64,000 bases of DNA from Bacillus sp. Y1 (GTDB taxonomy: Bacteria > Bacillota > Bacilli > Bacillales > Cytobacillaceae). Where the stretch lies: NCBI RefSeq assembly GCF_003586445.1, contig NZ_CP030028.1, forward strand, positions 1,998,501 through 2,062,500. Reading direction: 5' to 3'. Both the position numbers and the translations under genes were made by a program. This document shows, piece by piece, positions 1 to 8,728 of this stretch. The notes under the pieces are model-generated. The model searched no databases. It was given only the letters and a program-made list of their open reading frames with translations, and was not told the DNA's origin. Each line of letters begins with the position of its first letter. Position 1 is the first letter of the stretch.

Positions 1-203
1 AACAGTTGATAATTAAGGGAATATTCTAAAATACCCTGTTTATTAATTAACCCGACTAACTCTCCATTTTTAATGCTTTCACCTTTAATACTTGCATGAA
101 TGAGTCGGTCGTATTGTTTGAAAGAAAAAATCGTTCCACTAGGGAAAAGTGGTGTAGCGTCAATGGTTGTGCAAATAAATAATTTATTGTTGTAATCACT
201 CAT
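1..203 (-). CDS. Hypothetical protein, N-terminal part only
   Basis: Reads leftwards off the window edge; only about 67 residues are visible, beginning MSDYNNKLFICTTIDATPLF. The ATG overlaps the TGA stop of the upstream gene (ATGA arrangement), so the two are probably translationally coupled. The visible part is soluble, without signal peptide or membrane segment. I do not recognise the family and propose no function. Confidence 0.6.
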   Translation of the reverse strand, partial: MSDYNNKLFICTTIDATPLFPSGTIFSFKQYDRLIHASIKGESIKNGELVGLINKQGILEYSLNYQL

Positions 204-355
204 TCTTCTTCATCCCCCAACCGTTTTCTGTTATAGTCAATAAAATAATCATCAAATGTACGAATTGGAACTACAAGAATGGTAGATCCTTCAGCCTTAA
301 TCGTTAAATAAGCGAAAAAATAAATGGTGAAGCATAGTGCAATTAACCCTAACAT
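200..355 (-). CDS. Small membrane protein, 51 aa
   Basis: A 51-residue protein with one N-terminal hydrophobic helix (about residues 2-19) followed by a charged tail ending DEEE. The start is the ATG at 355, which has a GGGGG ribosome binding site about 8 bases upstream; a longer in-frame start at 424 has none and runs into the upstream intergenic DNA. Its stop overlaps the start of the next minus-strand gene by ATGA, so the pair is an operon. Function unknown; a small membrane partner of its neighbour is only inference. Confidence 0.6.
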   Translation of the reverse strand: MLGLIALCFTIYFFAYLTIKAEGSTILVVPIRTFDDYFIDYNRKRLGDEEE

Positions 356-520
356 CTTACTTCCCCCTTCTTTGTGTATGGAGAAAAGGTAAAAGATGAT
401 AAGATTACTAGTAAGATATACCATTCTAATGAAAAACCATTTCTCCCTGTTTATTACATTTTTAGCATAAATGGTGAAACGCGTTTCAGAGCAAGTAAAA
501 GTTTTTTAAAGGGTGAGTGT

Positions 521-1483
521 ATGGCAAATATTCGAGAAATAGCAAAAATGGCTGGGGTTTCTGTTACGACTGTCTCCCGTGTATTAAATGATCACCCATA
601 TGTGAGTGAAGAGAAAAAGGCAGCAGTACACCAAGCGATGGAGGAAGTGAATTATCAGCGTAATATCAATGCTGTTCACTTAAGTAAGGGAAAGACGTAT
701 TTGATAGGAGTGGTTATTCCTTTCTCGAATTCTCCCTATTTCGGATTTTTAGTAGAGGGAATCGCAAATGAAGCAGTAAAAAACAATTACAAGCTAGTTC
801 TTTTTCAAACAAACTATGAGTTGAATAGAGAAATAGAAGCATTAAATATGCTTAAGCAAAAACAAATCGATGCCTTAATTATTTGTTCAAGGATTAGTGG
901 CTGGGAAGTAATCAATGAGTATAAATCATATGGACCGATTATTTTAAGTGAAGAAGTAGATGACAAGATCGTGTCTTCAACTTATATTGATCATTATAAA
1001 AGCTTCACGATTGCCTTAAATTATTTGCATCAAAAGGGGCACCATCGAATCGGTTATTGCATCGGGAGAAAATCAGGAACGAATAGTGAAATGCGAGAGG
1101 CCGCTTATAAGAATTTCCTTTTAGAACATGGGCATCCATTTTTACAGGATTATATTTTTTATGATAGCTTTCGTTTTGAAGATGGGGAGGGAATCATCGC
1201 CCGTTTAAAAGAAATGATCTCTCCCCCAACCGCTTTATTGGTTACAAGTGATCAAGTAGCTGCAGGAATTATTACTTGTGCGAGAGAATTAGGAATACTT
1301 GTTCCTCATGAGTTAGCTATTATGGGTTTTGATAATCAACCAATTGCCAAAATTATGAACATCACTACACTCGAAATTCCTCTAGTTGAGGTTGGAAGAA
1401 AATTATTTATTCAAGCGATGCAGTACCCAATGATCTTTCAGGAAGAAATTGAAGTGAAGTTAATTGAGCGATTAACAGTGTAG
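521..1483 (+). CDS. LacI/GalR-family transcriptional regulator
   Basis: A 320-residue repressor-type protein. Residues 1-48 form the LacI helix-turn-helix and hinge (IREIAKMAGVSVTTVSRVLN), followed by a periplasmic-binding-protein-like effector domain (about 60-320) with the usual IGVVIP and MGFDNQPIA stretches. The ATG at 521 follows GGGTGAG; an upstream in-frame start at 374 would add about 49 residues that do not resemble the family. It lies 63 bp before an alpha/beta hydrolase on the same strand, a plausible but unproven target. Ligand unknown; no sugar operon is adjacent. Confidence 0.85.
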   Translation: MANIREIAKMAGVSVTTVSRVLNDHPYVSEEKKAAVHQAMEEVNYQRNINAVHLSKGKTYLIGVVIPFSNSPYFGFLVEGIANEAVKNNYKLVLFQTNYELNREIEALNMLKQKQIDALIICSRISGWEVINEYKSYGPIILSEEVDDKIVSSTYIDHYKSFTIALNYLHQKGHHRIGYCIGRKSGTNSEMREAAYKNFLLEHGHPFLQDYIFYDSFRFEDGEGIIARLKEMISPPTALLVTSDQVAAGIITCARELGILVPHELAIMGFDNQPIAKIMNITTLEIPLVEVGRKLFIQAMQYPMIFQEEIEVKLIERLTV

Positions 1484-1546
1484 TTCATATTAAAATGTCC
1501 CATGAATATAGTCTACAGAAAAGACTATAAGAATGGTGGGATTGGC

Positions 1547-2359
1547 GTGGGGTATTATGTAAAAGTGGAACCAGGTGTATCTGTTCATGTGGAGGATTTA
1601 AATCCAAGGAGTGAAAAAGCTATTCTGTTTCTTCATGGCTGGCCGGCCAATCACAAAATGTTTGAGTATCAATTGAACCAGCTCCCACAACAAGGCTATC
1701 GCTGTATTGGAATGGATGTAAGAGGATTCGGAAAATCGGATAAACCTTTTACCGGGTATGATTATAACCGGTTGGCAGATGACGTAAGAGCAGTGGTGGA
1801 TGCTTTACAATTAAGAGATATTACTCTTGTTGGTCACTCAACAGGCGGTTCAATTGCAGTAAGATACATGGCCCGTCATGGTGGATATGGAGTATCAAAA
1901 CTAGTACTACTGGCTACGGCGGCGCCTAGTCTCATTGAGCGGTCCTATTTTCCATATGGATTAAAAAGGGAAGCTGTCCTAAAAATAATTCAAGGGACAT
2001 ATACCGATCGTCCCAAAATGCTTGAAGACTTTGGGAAAATGTTTTTTTATCAATCAGTTTCAGAACCATTTTCTTCGTGGTTTTTTCACTTAGGATTAGA
2101 AGCGGCGAGCTGGTCAACGGCTGCGGTTGCGAACACTTGGCTATACGAGGAACAGTTATTTTATGATCTCGGAAACATTCGAGTACCAACATTAATTCTT
2201 CACGGAATTCATGACAAAGTTTGTCTCTTTCCACTCGCCCATGCGCAAAAACAAAGTATCCCTAACTCTAAGTTGATTCCGTTTGATCACAGTGGTCACG
2301 GACTGTTTTGGGAAGAGCGAGAGAAGGTTAATCGGGAAATAGTTGCGTTTGTGGGGTGA
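1547..2359 (+). CDS. Alpha/beta hydrolase (esterase/haloperoxidase-like)
   Basis: A 270-residue single-domain alpha/beta hydrolase. The oxyanion-hole HGWP is near residue 30, the nucleophile elbow GHSTGG has Ser98, and Asp223 (GIHDKV) and His251 (HSGHGLF) complete a catalytic triad. I chose the GTG at 1547, preceded by GGTGGG; the ATG at 1502 has no ribosome binding site and adds residues absent from typical members. Substrate cannot be read from sequence. It follows the LacI-type regulator and ends before a terminator shared with the next gene. Confidence 0.85.
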   Translation: MGYYVKVEPGVSVHVEDLNPRSEKAILFLHGWPANHKMFEYQLNQLPQQGYRCIGMDVRGFGKSDKPFTGYDYNRLADDVRAVVDALQLRDITLVGHSTGGSIAVRYMARHGGYGVSKLVLLATAAPSLIERSYFPYGLKREAVLKIIQGTYTDRPKMLEDFGKMFFYQSVSEPFSSWFFHLGLEAASWSTAAVANTWLYEEQLFYDLGNIRVPTLILHGIHDKVCLFPLAHAQKQSIPNSKLIPFDHSGHGLFWEEREKVNREIVAFVG

Positions 2360-2390
2360 GGGGACTTTGTGATTGTTTGATGCCCGCTGT

Positions 2391-2421
2391 TACCAAAAAT
2401 TAGTGATTTGAGGGAACTAAA
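2391..2421 (+). repeat. Solitary copy of the 51-52 bp intergenic repeat
   Basis: About 30 bp here match the last unit of the tandem array at 49443-49907 (positions 49869-49897) almost base for base: CCAAAAATTAGTGA, one mismatch, then TTGAGGGAACTAAA. It sits between a stop codon and a terminator, as the large array does. This suggests a repeat family dispersed over the genome. Confidence 0.6.
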
Positions 2422-2443
2422 AGTTTTATCATAAACCAAATCA

Positions 2444-2482
2444 CCCCACACCTAACTAGATACAGAAGGGTGTGGGGTTTGT
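2444..2482. terminator. Rho-independent terminator between convergent genes
   Basis: Nine-base perfect stem CCCCACACC / GGTGTGGGG with a 16-base loop, then TTTGTTTT on the plus strand. It lies between the hydrolase stop (2359) and the stop of the convergent small gene (2484), so it may serve both. Confidence 0.8.
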
Positions 2483-2483
2483 T

Positions 2484-2624
2484 TTACATCCCGGATTTAG
2501 GGTTTGTATTGAACTTGCCGTTTTTGTTTTCTTTTTCATGCCCGTGCAATTGATCGCCGCCGTTACCCTTCTCTTTTACAATTTTTTCACCTAGTTTAAC
2601 ATTTGGGTTATCTTTTTCAGTCAT
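2484..2624 (-). CDS. Small hydrophilic protein, 46 aa
   Basis: A 46-residue ORF rich in Lys, Asn and Gly, with no membrane segment: it begins MTEKDNPNVKLGEKIVKEKG and ends NPKSGM. The ATG has a strong GGAGGTG ribosome binding site 7-8 bases upstream, the main evidence that it is real. The composition resembles small spore-associated proteins, but I do not recognise a named family. Convergent with the hydrolase across a shared terminator. Confidence 0.6.
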   Translation of the reverse strand: MTEKDNPNVKLGEKIVKEKGNGGDQLHGHEKENKNGKFNTNPKSGM

Positions 2625-2941
2625 GATTTTTCACCTCCATCCTCTTTACTATCCAAAAAGAGGGAGGATTCTATTCAAGTACGAAAAACTTTTATTATCA
2701 AGAAATGGAATCAAACTAATGATGGGCGAATTTGTCACTTTGTCACTTGATACCAAATAAGACAGGGGTCAAGTGTCCGCCTGAGACGGACAAATCACCC
2801 CGAACTGTCCACGAAGGGTGACAGACACCGTAACCAACATTGGTGAAGTAATTAGGTTAAACTTTATGGTAGAAAAGTAGTGTTTCATATTTTGCAATGA
2901 TGAAAAATATGGTATGGTACTTTATGGTGATAAAATTGTTG
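2625..2941. other. Gene-free stretch with a hairpin and GGTGTC-type motif
   Basis: No credible ORF on either strand. It contains a perfect short hairpin, TGTCCG (2774-2779) / CGGACA (2787-2792), and a GGTGACAGACACC-like partial palindrome near 2817-2830. Motifs of the GGTGTCTGTCACC type recur in Bacillaceae intergenic DNA from my general knowledge. I see no convincing promoter for the downstream cyclase gene. Confidence 0.45.
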
Positions 2942-4024
2942 ATGATTAAAGATTTGTTTACGAATTTAGCTATTGTTGTTTCTTTACTTTTCCTATACTC
3001 ACATATCTTTTCGACGAGCCCTCTAACAAAAGACTCCACCTTTCTGAGAAAAATTTTGTTGGGTGTAGTTGGTGGGTTGTTTTCTAATATTCTCATGCAA
3101 TACGGCATTCGAATAGATACAACAATCGTTGATCTAAGACATATTCCGATTATTTTGCTCGCGTTTTTTGGTGGTTCTTTGCCGGCTTTCATTGGGATGG
3201 TATTAGTCATTATAGGTCGTTTTTTTATTGGCGTGAATACCTCTGCGTATGCATCTGTCATTCTTATGGTTCTTATTACTTTATTTTCTATTTTGATTTC
3301 TCCACAAAGGATATCCAAGAAAAACAAGGTTATATGGATGCTTACGTTTTCCAATATTATTTTTACCTTTGTGATTATTTATTTAGTAAATGACCTTTCT
3401 TTACTAGTCAAATTGATCCCCCTATATTGGATCATTTCATATATAGCAGGTTTTCTATCTTTTTATATTCTAGATTTTATTAGAAAAAGTCAGTTTTTAC
3501 TGGAAAAATATAAATCGGAGTCTACAACGGATGGATTGACGGGGTTAAATAATGTTCGGAAATTTGATGAAGTATTTAACGGGTTACTTAACGAATTGAA
3601 TAAAAGTATTCAAAGTTTGTCTCTCCTATATATTGATATTGATTTCTTTAAAAAAATTAATGATACGTATGGTCACTCGGAAGGGGACCTGGTTTTAAAG
3701 CGACTAGGAACGTTATTAACCGTAAGTACCAGAAACTTTGACATCGTTAGCCGGAATGGAGGAGAGGAGTTTACCATCCTTCTGCCGGATACTTCTGTCG
3801 CAAGAGCAATGGATATTGCGGAGCATATCAGAAAAACGGTTGAAAATACGGAGTTTCCCTTATCAGGTGGTGGAGTGATAAAGGTAACGGTATCCATTGG
3901 GGTCGCATCTTATAAAGATACAACGGACAACCCAAGCATGCTAATAGAGGATGCGGATAAAGCTTTGTATGTAGCGAAAAAAACTGGACGCAACAAAGTT
4001 TGTTGCCATAATTCAATAGATTAA
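2942..4024 (+). CDS. Diguanylate cyclase with 5TMR-LYT membrane sensor
   Basis: An N-terminal block of five or six hydrophobic helices (about residues 1-185) of the 5TMR-LYT sensor type is followed by a GGDEF domain. The signature reads GGEEF, compatible with active c-di-GMP synthesis from two GTP, and RNFD five residues upstream matches the RxxD inhibitory site, suggesting product feedback. Start is uncertain: the ATG at 2942 fits the usual beginning of the family (MIKDLFTNLAIV), but ribosome binding sites are weak and starts at 2897 or 2924 are possible. A terminator follows. The signal sensed is unknown. Confidence 0.85.
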   Translation: MIKDLFTNLAIVVSLLFLYSHIFSTSPLTKDSTFLRKILLGVVGGLFSNILMQYGIRIDTTIVDLRHIPIILLAFFGGSLPAFIGMVLVIIGRFFIGVNTSAYASVILMVLITLFSILISPQRISKKNKVIWMLTFSNIIFTFVIIYLVNDLSLLVKLIPLYWIISYIAGFLSFYILDFIRKSQFLLEKYKSESTTDGLTGLNNVRKFDEVFNGLLNELNKSIQSLSLLYIDIDFFKKINDTYGHSEGDLVLKRLGTLLTVSTRNFDIVSRNGGEEFTILLPDTSVARAMDIAEHIRKTVENTEFPLSGGGVIKVTVSIGVASYKDTTDNPSMLIEDADKALYVAKKTGRNKVCCHNSID

Positions 4025-4033
4025 ATACCTTGA

Positions 4034-4064
4034 GCTCGGGACAAGTTTGTCTTGGGCCTTTTTT
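4034..4064 (+). terminator. Rho-independent terminator after the diguanylate cyclase
   Basis: Stem GCTCGGGACAA / TTGTCTTGGGC, with G-U pairs, directly followed by CTTTTTT. Confidence 0.75.
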
Positions 4065-4228
4065 ATGTTAAAATTTACTTCTTCTTATGTAGTACCGGAA
4101 ATTTTACCATGAGAAACAATTTTGGATATTCAACATTTATATAAAGAGATGAAAAAAGGTTGCTGTAGACCCACCCAACTTTCGATTGTTATCCTTATAA
4201 AGGAGGTTTTGGGCTCGGAGGTGTGAAT

Positions 4229-5098
4229 ATGGACAAAGAAAGATATGAACAGTTAAGGCTAGGCGAGCGTGGGGCAATGATCAGTATCGCTGCCTATATT
4301 TGCCTTTCTATAATCAAATTACTTATTGGATTTTCTGCCCAGTCTGAGGCGTTAAAGGCGGATGGGTTTAATAACTTGACAGATATAATTGCTTCAATCG
4401 CTGTATGGATAGGATTAAGAATGTCTCAAAAACCACCAGATGAAGATCATCCATATGGCCATTGGAAGGCGGAGAATATTGCGTCATTGGTTGCTTCTTT
4501 TATTATGGTGGCAGTAGGATTAAACGTATTACATAAAGCAGTTGTTTCAATCTTCTCAGATGAATTGGTGGTTCCAGACATGCTAGCGGCGTGGACCGGA
4601 CTTCTATGTGCAATCGTCATGTATTTTGTCTATCGATATAATAAAGCACTTTCGGAGAGAGTGAAAAGCCAATCTGTACTCGCGGCAGCTAAGGATAATC
4701 TATCAGATGCATGGGTGAGTATAGGAGCAGCCATTGGAATAATAGGTTCACAATTTCAACTGCCATGGCTTGATCCATTAGCGGCTATTATTGTTGGGCT
4801 TCTAATATGTAAAACAGCCTATGATATTTTTTATGATTCCTCTCATCAATTAACAGATGGATTTGATGAACAAATAATTGAGGAATACAAGAAAAGCATA
4901 TTAAATACTACTGGAGTAGCTGGCATAAAGGATATTCGTGCAAGAAATTACGGAAATAACACAGTCGTTGACATTATTATCGTAGTAAACGAAAACTTAA
5001 GCATCCGAACAGCACATGATATCTCTAGTAAAGTAGAAGAAAAGCTTATTTCGGAATATGATGTATACAATGTACATGTTCACGTTGAACCAAGCTAA
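4229..5098 (+). CDS. Cation diffusion facilitator, MneS/YeaB-like
   Basis: A 289-residue CDF-family efflux protein with six predicted membrane helices and a C-terminal cytoplasmic domain ending in His-rich NVHVHVEPS. The metal-site motifs read ADGFNNLTD and DNLSD, the variant I associate with B. subtilis YeaB (MneS) and manganese export rather than the zinc-type HxxxD; this assignment is from memory of the family. The ATG at 4229 has GGAGGT about 6 bases upstream. It would exchange cytosolic Mn2+ (or Fe2+) for protons. I looked for a yybP-ykoY manganese riboswitch upstream and did not see one. Confidence 0.8.
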   Translation: MDKERYEQLRLGERGAMISIAAYICLSIIKLLIGFSAQSEALKADGFNNLTDIIASIAVWIGLRMSQKPPDEDHPYGHWKAENIASLVASFIMVAVGLNVLHKAVVSIFSDELVVPDMLAAWTGLLCAIVMYFVYRYNKALSERVKSQSVLAAAKDNLSDAWVSIGAAIGIIGSQFQLPWLDPLAAIIVGLLICKTAYDIFYDSSHQLTDGFDEQIIEEYKKSILNTTGVAGIKDIRARNYGNNTVVDIIIVVNENLSIRTAHDISSKVEEKLISEYDVYNVHVHVEPS

Positions 5099-5121
5099 GA
5101 AAGGAAGAGGGGGAAGAAATA

Positions 5122-5322
5122 ATGCGTGGCACAAAGTCTGAGTTTCCTAAACTTGCCAAACCTGCTATAAGAGCTTTAGAAAGTGCAGGTTTGTTTCGAT
5201 TACAACAATTGACTGAAGTTCAAGAAGAAGACCTTGCTAAGCTTCACGGAATGGGCCCGAAAGCAATCGAACAGCTTCGATTGGCCCTATTAGAAAAAGG
5301 GTGGCAGTTCAATAAAAAATGA
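5122..5322 (+). CDS. Small helix-hairpin-helix protein (RNAP alpha-CTD-like)
   Basis: A 66-residue protein that is essentially one domain resembling the DNA-binding C-terminal domain of RNA polymerase alpha: LPKLAxPAxRALxxAG followed by LxxLHGMGPKAIEQLR, a helix-hairpin-helix. Preceded by GAGGGGGAAG. Co-directional with the CDF gene (23 bp gap) and the following VOC gene, so likely one operon. It probably binds DNA without sequence-specific contacts; role unknown. Confidence 0.7.
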   Translation: MRGTKSEFPKLAKPAIRALESAGLFRLQQLTEVQEEDLAKLHGMGPKAIEQLRLALLEKGWQFNKK

Positions 5323-5340
5323 AACTAAGGAGAGATTAAA

Positions 5341-5751
5341 ATGACGAATCAAGTTTGGATTAACTTGCCGGTAAAAAATCTCGAAAAATCATTGGAATTT
5401 TATAAAAACATAGGTTTTCGAGTCACTTCTCATATGAATGGACAAGCTGGGATTCAAATGGGTGAAGCTCCTATTCAGTTTATGTTATTTCCTGAATCAA
5501 CCTTTAAGGGTTTTACACAAAATGCAATATTAGACTATAAAAAAGGGACAGAGGTTCTGTTCTCAATTGGAGCGGATTCTCGCGATGAAGTAGATAAAAT
5601 GGCTTTTTTAGCAAAAGAAGCAGGTGGCCAATTGTATGAGGAGCCTTCGGAGCATGACGGTTGGATGTATGGGTGTGGAATGATCGATTTAGACGGTCAT
5701 CGATGGAATGTGTTGTATATGGATATGGAGAAACATAAAAAGAATTTGTAA
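5341..5751 (+). CDS. VOC (glyoxalase/bleomycin-resistance fold) protein
   Basis: A 136-residue protein of the vicinal oxygen chelate fold: WINLPVKNLEKSLEFYKNIGF opens the first beta-alpha-beta-beta-beta module and GMIDLDGHRWNVLYMD closes the second. AAGGAGAG precedes the ATG. Members include glyoxalases, dioxygenases and antibiotic-binding proteins; the residues do not decide which. Third gene of the apparent operon starting at 4229. Confidence 0.75.
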   Translation: MTNQVWINLPVKNLEKSLEFYKNIGFRVTSHMNGQAGIQMGEAPIQFMLFPESTFKGFTQNAILDYKKGTEVLFSIGADSRDEVDKMAFLAKEAGGQLYEEPSEHDGWMYGCGMIDLDGHRWNVLYMDMEKHKKNL

Positions 5752-5881
5752 TTTTAGTTTAGATTGTTGATAGTGTGAAGTGCTGGAATGTTTTACCATA
5801 AAAAAAATTTCAAAGAATTCAATTTTCCCCAATAATTTCTATGATATGATAACAGTAAAAATCCATTATAGAGGCAAGCTT

Positions 5882-7120
5882 ATGAAAATCTGGGGTCAAA
5901 TCACTTTTGTATTTTTCACATTAGGAATAACCACTTACCATAATTTCTCTCATGGAGAGAGCGTCTTCACCGTCGAGCTCCTCTTCTATGGGGCTCTAGC
6001 ATGGTTCCTTGGAAGGCAGTATGATAAGGCAAAGTATTTTGAAAAGATTGCTAGAATAAGTGAGAAGAGTTATAAGAATTTATTAGACTCTCTACCTAGC
6101 ACAATTATTATACATAAAGATCAGCGGGTCATTTACGTAAATGATCTAGCGGTTACCATGTTTCGTGCTCCTAATCGTGAAGCATTAATTGGTAAACCAA
6201 CTTTAGAACTCGTTACGCCTAAGTATGCAGATCAATTGAAAAAGAGGACGAAAGCTGCATCAAGTGGAATTAAACCTTTGAAAAGCATTGAATACAAGTT
6301 GAAACGACAAGATGGAACTACGATGGATTTTGAGGTGTCATCACTAAAAATTATTTTTGAAGGTGTAGAGGCTGTTCTTTCTATTGGTAAGGATATTACG
6401 GAGAAGAATGAGCAGACAGATCAATTACTACAAAAATCAGAAAAACTCGCCCTTTTGGGACAAATGGCAGCGGGGATTGCTCATGAAATTAGGAATCCTT
6501 TAACTTCTATTCGTGGGTTCGTTCAATTGTTTAAAGGGGATCAAGATCAAAATGTGTATTATGATATCGTTCTATCAGAATTAGATCGGATCAATGGTAT
6601 TGTAGGAGAGTTTTTATTTCTCTCGAAACCTACCACGACAGCGATGCAGGAGCGTGACGTAAAAAAGCTGATAAATGATGTTGTACCATTAATTCAAACT
6701 CAAACAATCCTTAGCAATATCCAAATAGGTATGGAATATGAAAGTAATCTCCCATATGTTTATTGTGATGAAAATCAGTTAAAGCAAGTATTTCTAAATA
6801 TACTTAAGAATGCTACTGAGGCGATGCCAAATGGAGGAACCATTGACTTAAAGGTTAAAAAGGGTAAAGCAAAAGGAGTACTCATTCAAATCGCTGATCA
6901 AGGTGTGGGTATACCAAAAGAACGGATCCCGAAGCTCGGTGAACCTTTTTACACAACAAAGGAAAAGGGGACAGGGTTAGGTTTAATGACTTGTTATAAG
7001 ATTATAGAGAACCATAAAGGTCAACTTCAAATAGAAAGTGAAGTAAATAAAGGGACTACAGTTCAAATTATCTTACCTTCTGCAAGTGATGTATTAAAAG
7101 AAACGGTCACAAGATTTTAA
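5882..7120 (+). CDS. PAS sensor histidine kinase (sporulation-kinase type)
   Basis: A 412-residue kinase. Two short hydrophobic segments (about residues 5-20 and 31-45) are followed by a PAS domain (about 62-175), the phosphoacceptor motif GIAHEIRNPLTSIRGF, and a HATPase domain with N-box ILKNATEAMP, G1 DQGVGIP and G2 GTGLGL. The H-box is the class shared by B. subtilis KinA-KinE, so a phosphorelay role feeding Spo0F is plausible but inferred. The ATG at 5882 follows GAGG; the longer in-frame start at 5780 lacks a ribosome binding site. No response regulator gene is adjacent. Confidence 0.85.
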   Translation: MKIWGQITFVFFTLGITTYHNFSHGESVFTVELLFYGALAWFLGRQYDKAKYFEKIARISEKSYKNLLDSLPSTIIIHKDQRVIYVNDLAVTMFRAPNREALIGKPTLELVTPKYADQLKKRTKAASSGIKPLKSIEYKLKRQDGTTMDFEVSSLKIIFEGVEAVLSIGKDITEKNEQTDQLLQKSEKLALLGQMAAGIAHEIRNPLTSIRGFVQLFKGDQDQNVYYDIVLSELDRINGIVGEFLFLSKPTTTAMQERDVKKLINDVVPLIQTQTILSNIQIGMEYESNLPYVYCDENQLKQVFLNILKNATEAMPNGGTIDLKVKKGKAKGVLIQIADQGVGIPKERIPKLGEPFYTTKEKGTGLGLMTCYKIIENHKGQLQIESEVNKGTTVQIILPSASDVLKETVTRF

Positions 7121-7175
7121 ATGTTCAAGATAACGTTATAACCTGTCATATAAAAGTTGAGTCTTGGGGTGGAAT

Positions 7176-7631
7176 ATGATTGTCGTTAGTGCGTGTTTAG
7201 CAGGATTGCCAGTTCGATATAATGGGCTTAGCTCCTTAGAAGAAAAAATACATAAACTAGTAAGTGAAAAGAAAGCAATCACTGTATGCCCTGAATTGCT
7301 AGGCGGACTAGAAACTCCCAGGGAGCCAGCTGAAATTGTTGGTGGTACTGGAGAAGATGTGCTGGATGGAAAGGCTAAGGTCATAGATTGCAAGGGAACG
7401 GACGTGACAGACGCTTTTATTAGAGGGGCCAATGAAACACTTGATGTTATTAGAAAAATCCAAGCGACAGTAGTCGTATTGAAGGAGAACAGTCCATCAT
7501 GTGGAAGCGAGAAAATCTATGATGGTACCTTTACAGGTGAAAAAGTCGAAGGGCACGGTGTAACAGCAGCTTTGTTGATCAGAAACGGAGTACGAGTCAT
7601 TTCGGAGAGGCAATTTCTAAAAGAATTTTAG
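7176..7631 (+). CDS. DUF523 protein (TudS-like)
   Basis: A 151-residue protein with the three conserved cysteine motifs of DUF523: SACLAG near the N-terminus, CPE in the middle and SPSCG later. These cysteines hold an iron-sulfur cluster in TudS, a DUF523-containing thiouracil desulfurase; whether this one desulfurates tRNA-derived thiouracil is inference. Start set at the ATG at 7176 (GGGGTGG just upstream); a TTG at 7164 is the alternative. A terminator follows. Confidence 0.75.
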   Translation: MIVVSACLAGLPVRYNGLSSLEEKIHKLVSEKKAITVCPELLGGLETPREPAEIVGGTGEDVLDGKAKVIDCKGTDVTDAFIRGANETLDVIRKIQATVVVLKENSPSCGSEKIYDGTFTGEKVEGHGVTAALLIRNGVRVISERQFLKEF

Positions 7632-7640
7632 AGGATGAAG

Positions 7641-7668
7641 AAGCGCAAGGTTACTCCCTGCGCTTTTT
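7641..7668 (+). terminator. Rho-independent terminator after the DUF523 gene
   Basis: AAGCGCA...TGCGCTT stem with inner GG/CC pairs, followed by TTTTTAT. Confidence 0.7.
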
Positions 7669-7807
7669 ATATTGAATGTTAAAAACCAAGTTCTTCTCTT
7701 TTTTACGTCTAAAGTCTTAGTTAAAACTACTGCGTGTGCTCGTGTGCTCTCCTTCTTTTTCCAAGTATGATAAATACAGATCATATGAGATGGAAGGTGT
7801 TACGTAG

Positions 7808-8728
7808 ATGACAGGTATCGTTCAGTTACAAAATGTGACGAAGACTATTAAAGGGAAAACAATTATTAACTCTCTAAGCTTTGAAGTCAATAAAGGGGAG
7901 GTGTTTGGTTTTCTTGGACCAAACGGTGCTGGTAAAACGACCACAATCCGTATGATGGTTGGGTTAATCGGGATGACCTCAGGTGATATAAAAATCGGAG
8001 GCCATAGCATTCAATCTAATATTGAGCAAGCGGTGAGTCAAGTAGGTGCTATTGTTGAGAATCCAGAGATGTACAAATTTTTAACAGGCTATGAAAATCT
8101 TATCCATTTTGCCAGATTGTCCAATCAAGTCAATAAAGAGAAGATTGATGAGGTCGTTAAGCTCGTTAACTTATCTGATCGAATCCATGACAAAGTTAAG
8201 AATTATTCACTTGGGATGCGTCAAAGATTAGGAGTTGCACAGGCACTTTTACATGAACCAGAAGTCTTAATACTTGATGAACCAACAAATGGGCTTGATC
8301 CTGCAGGAATTCGCGAAATGAGAGACCATCTTAAAATGCTAACAAGAGAAAAGGGATTAGCCGTAATCGTTTCTAGTCACTTGCTTTCTGAGATGGAGAT
8401 GATGTGCGATCGAATTGCTATTCTTCAAAAGGGAAAGCTTGTTGACGTCCAAACCATTCAAGATTTTAGAAATGGTGTTGACCAGGAGATTGAATTTGAC
8501 GTTGCTCCAATTGAAAAAGCTCTAGCCATTTTTCAGACAATGGGTATGGCGGCACGAAGAGGTGAAACAGGTTTTATTTGCAGTATTAAGAAAGAGGAGA
8601 TTCCATCCGTTGTAAATAGGTTAGCCAGCGAAAATATAGACATATTTGGAATAAAGGAAGTAACCAAATCATTAGAGGAACGTTTCCTTGAAGTAACAGA
8701 AGAAAGAGAGGTATCCCTCCATGCTTAA
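7808..8728 (+). CDS. ABC transporter ATP-binding protein (BcrA-like)
   Basis: A 306-residue ATPase with Walker A GPNGAGKTT, signature YSLGMRQRL (LSGGQ equivalent), Walker B LILDEPTNGLDP and switch His in SSHLLSEME. The roughly 80-residue C-terminal extension is typical of bacitracin/lantibiotic-type exporters (BcrA, YhcH). It overlaps the permease gene by 8 bp, so the two form one translationally coupled exporter. Substrate unknown. Confidence 0.88.
   Translation: MTGIVQLQNVTKTIKGKTIINSLSFEVNKGEVFGFLGPNGAGKTTTIRMMVGLIGMTSGDIKIGGHSIQSNIEQAVSQVGAIVENPEMYKFLTGYENLIHFARLSNQVNKEKIDEVVKLVNLSDRIHDKVKNYSLGMRQRLGVAQALLHEPEVLILDEPTNGLDPAGIREMRDHLKMLTREKGLAVIVSSHLLSEMEMMCDRIAILQKGKLVDVQTIQDFRNGVDQEIEFDVAPIEKALAIFQTMGMAARRGETGFICSIKKEEIPSVVNRLASENIDIFGIKEVTKSLEERFLEVTEEREVSLHA

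Noticed and set aside
2857..3354. 165-codon minus-strand ORF opposite the diguanylate cyclase
   Set aside because: It lies within the hydrophobic coding region, has no ribosome binding site and mirrors codons of a clear gene.
4070..4228. yybP-ykoY manganese riboswitch before the CDF gene
   Set aside because: The conserved loops of that riboswitch are not visible; only a double purine-rich ribosome binding region is seen.
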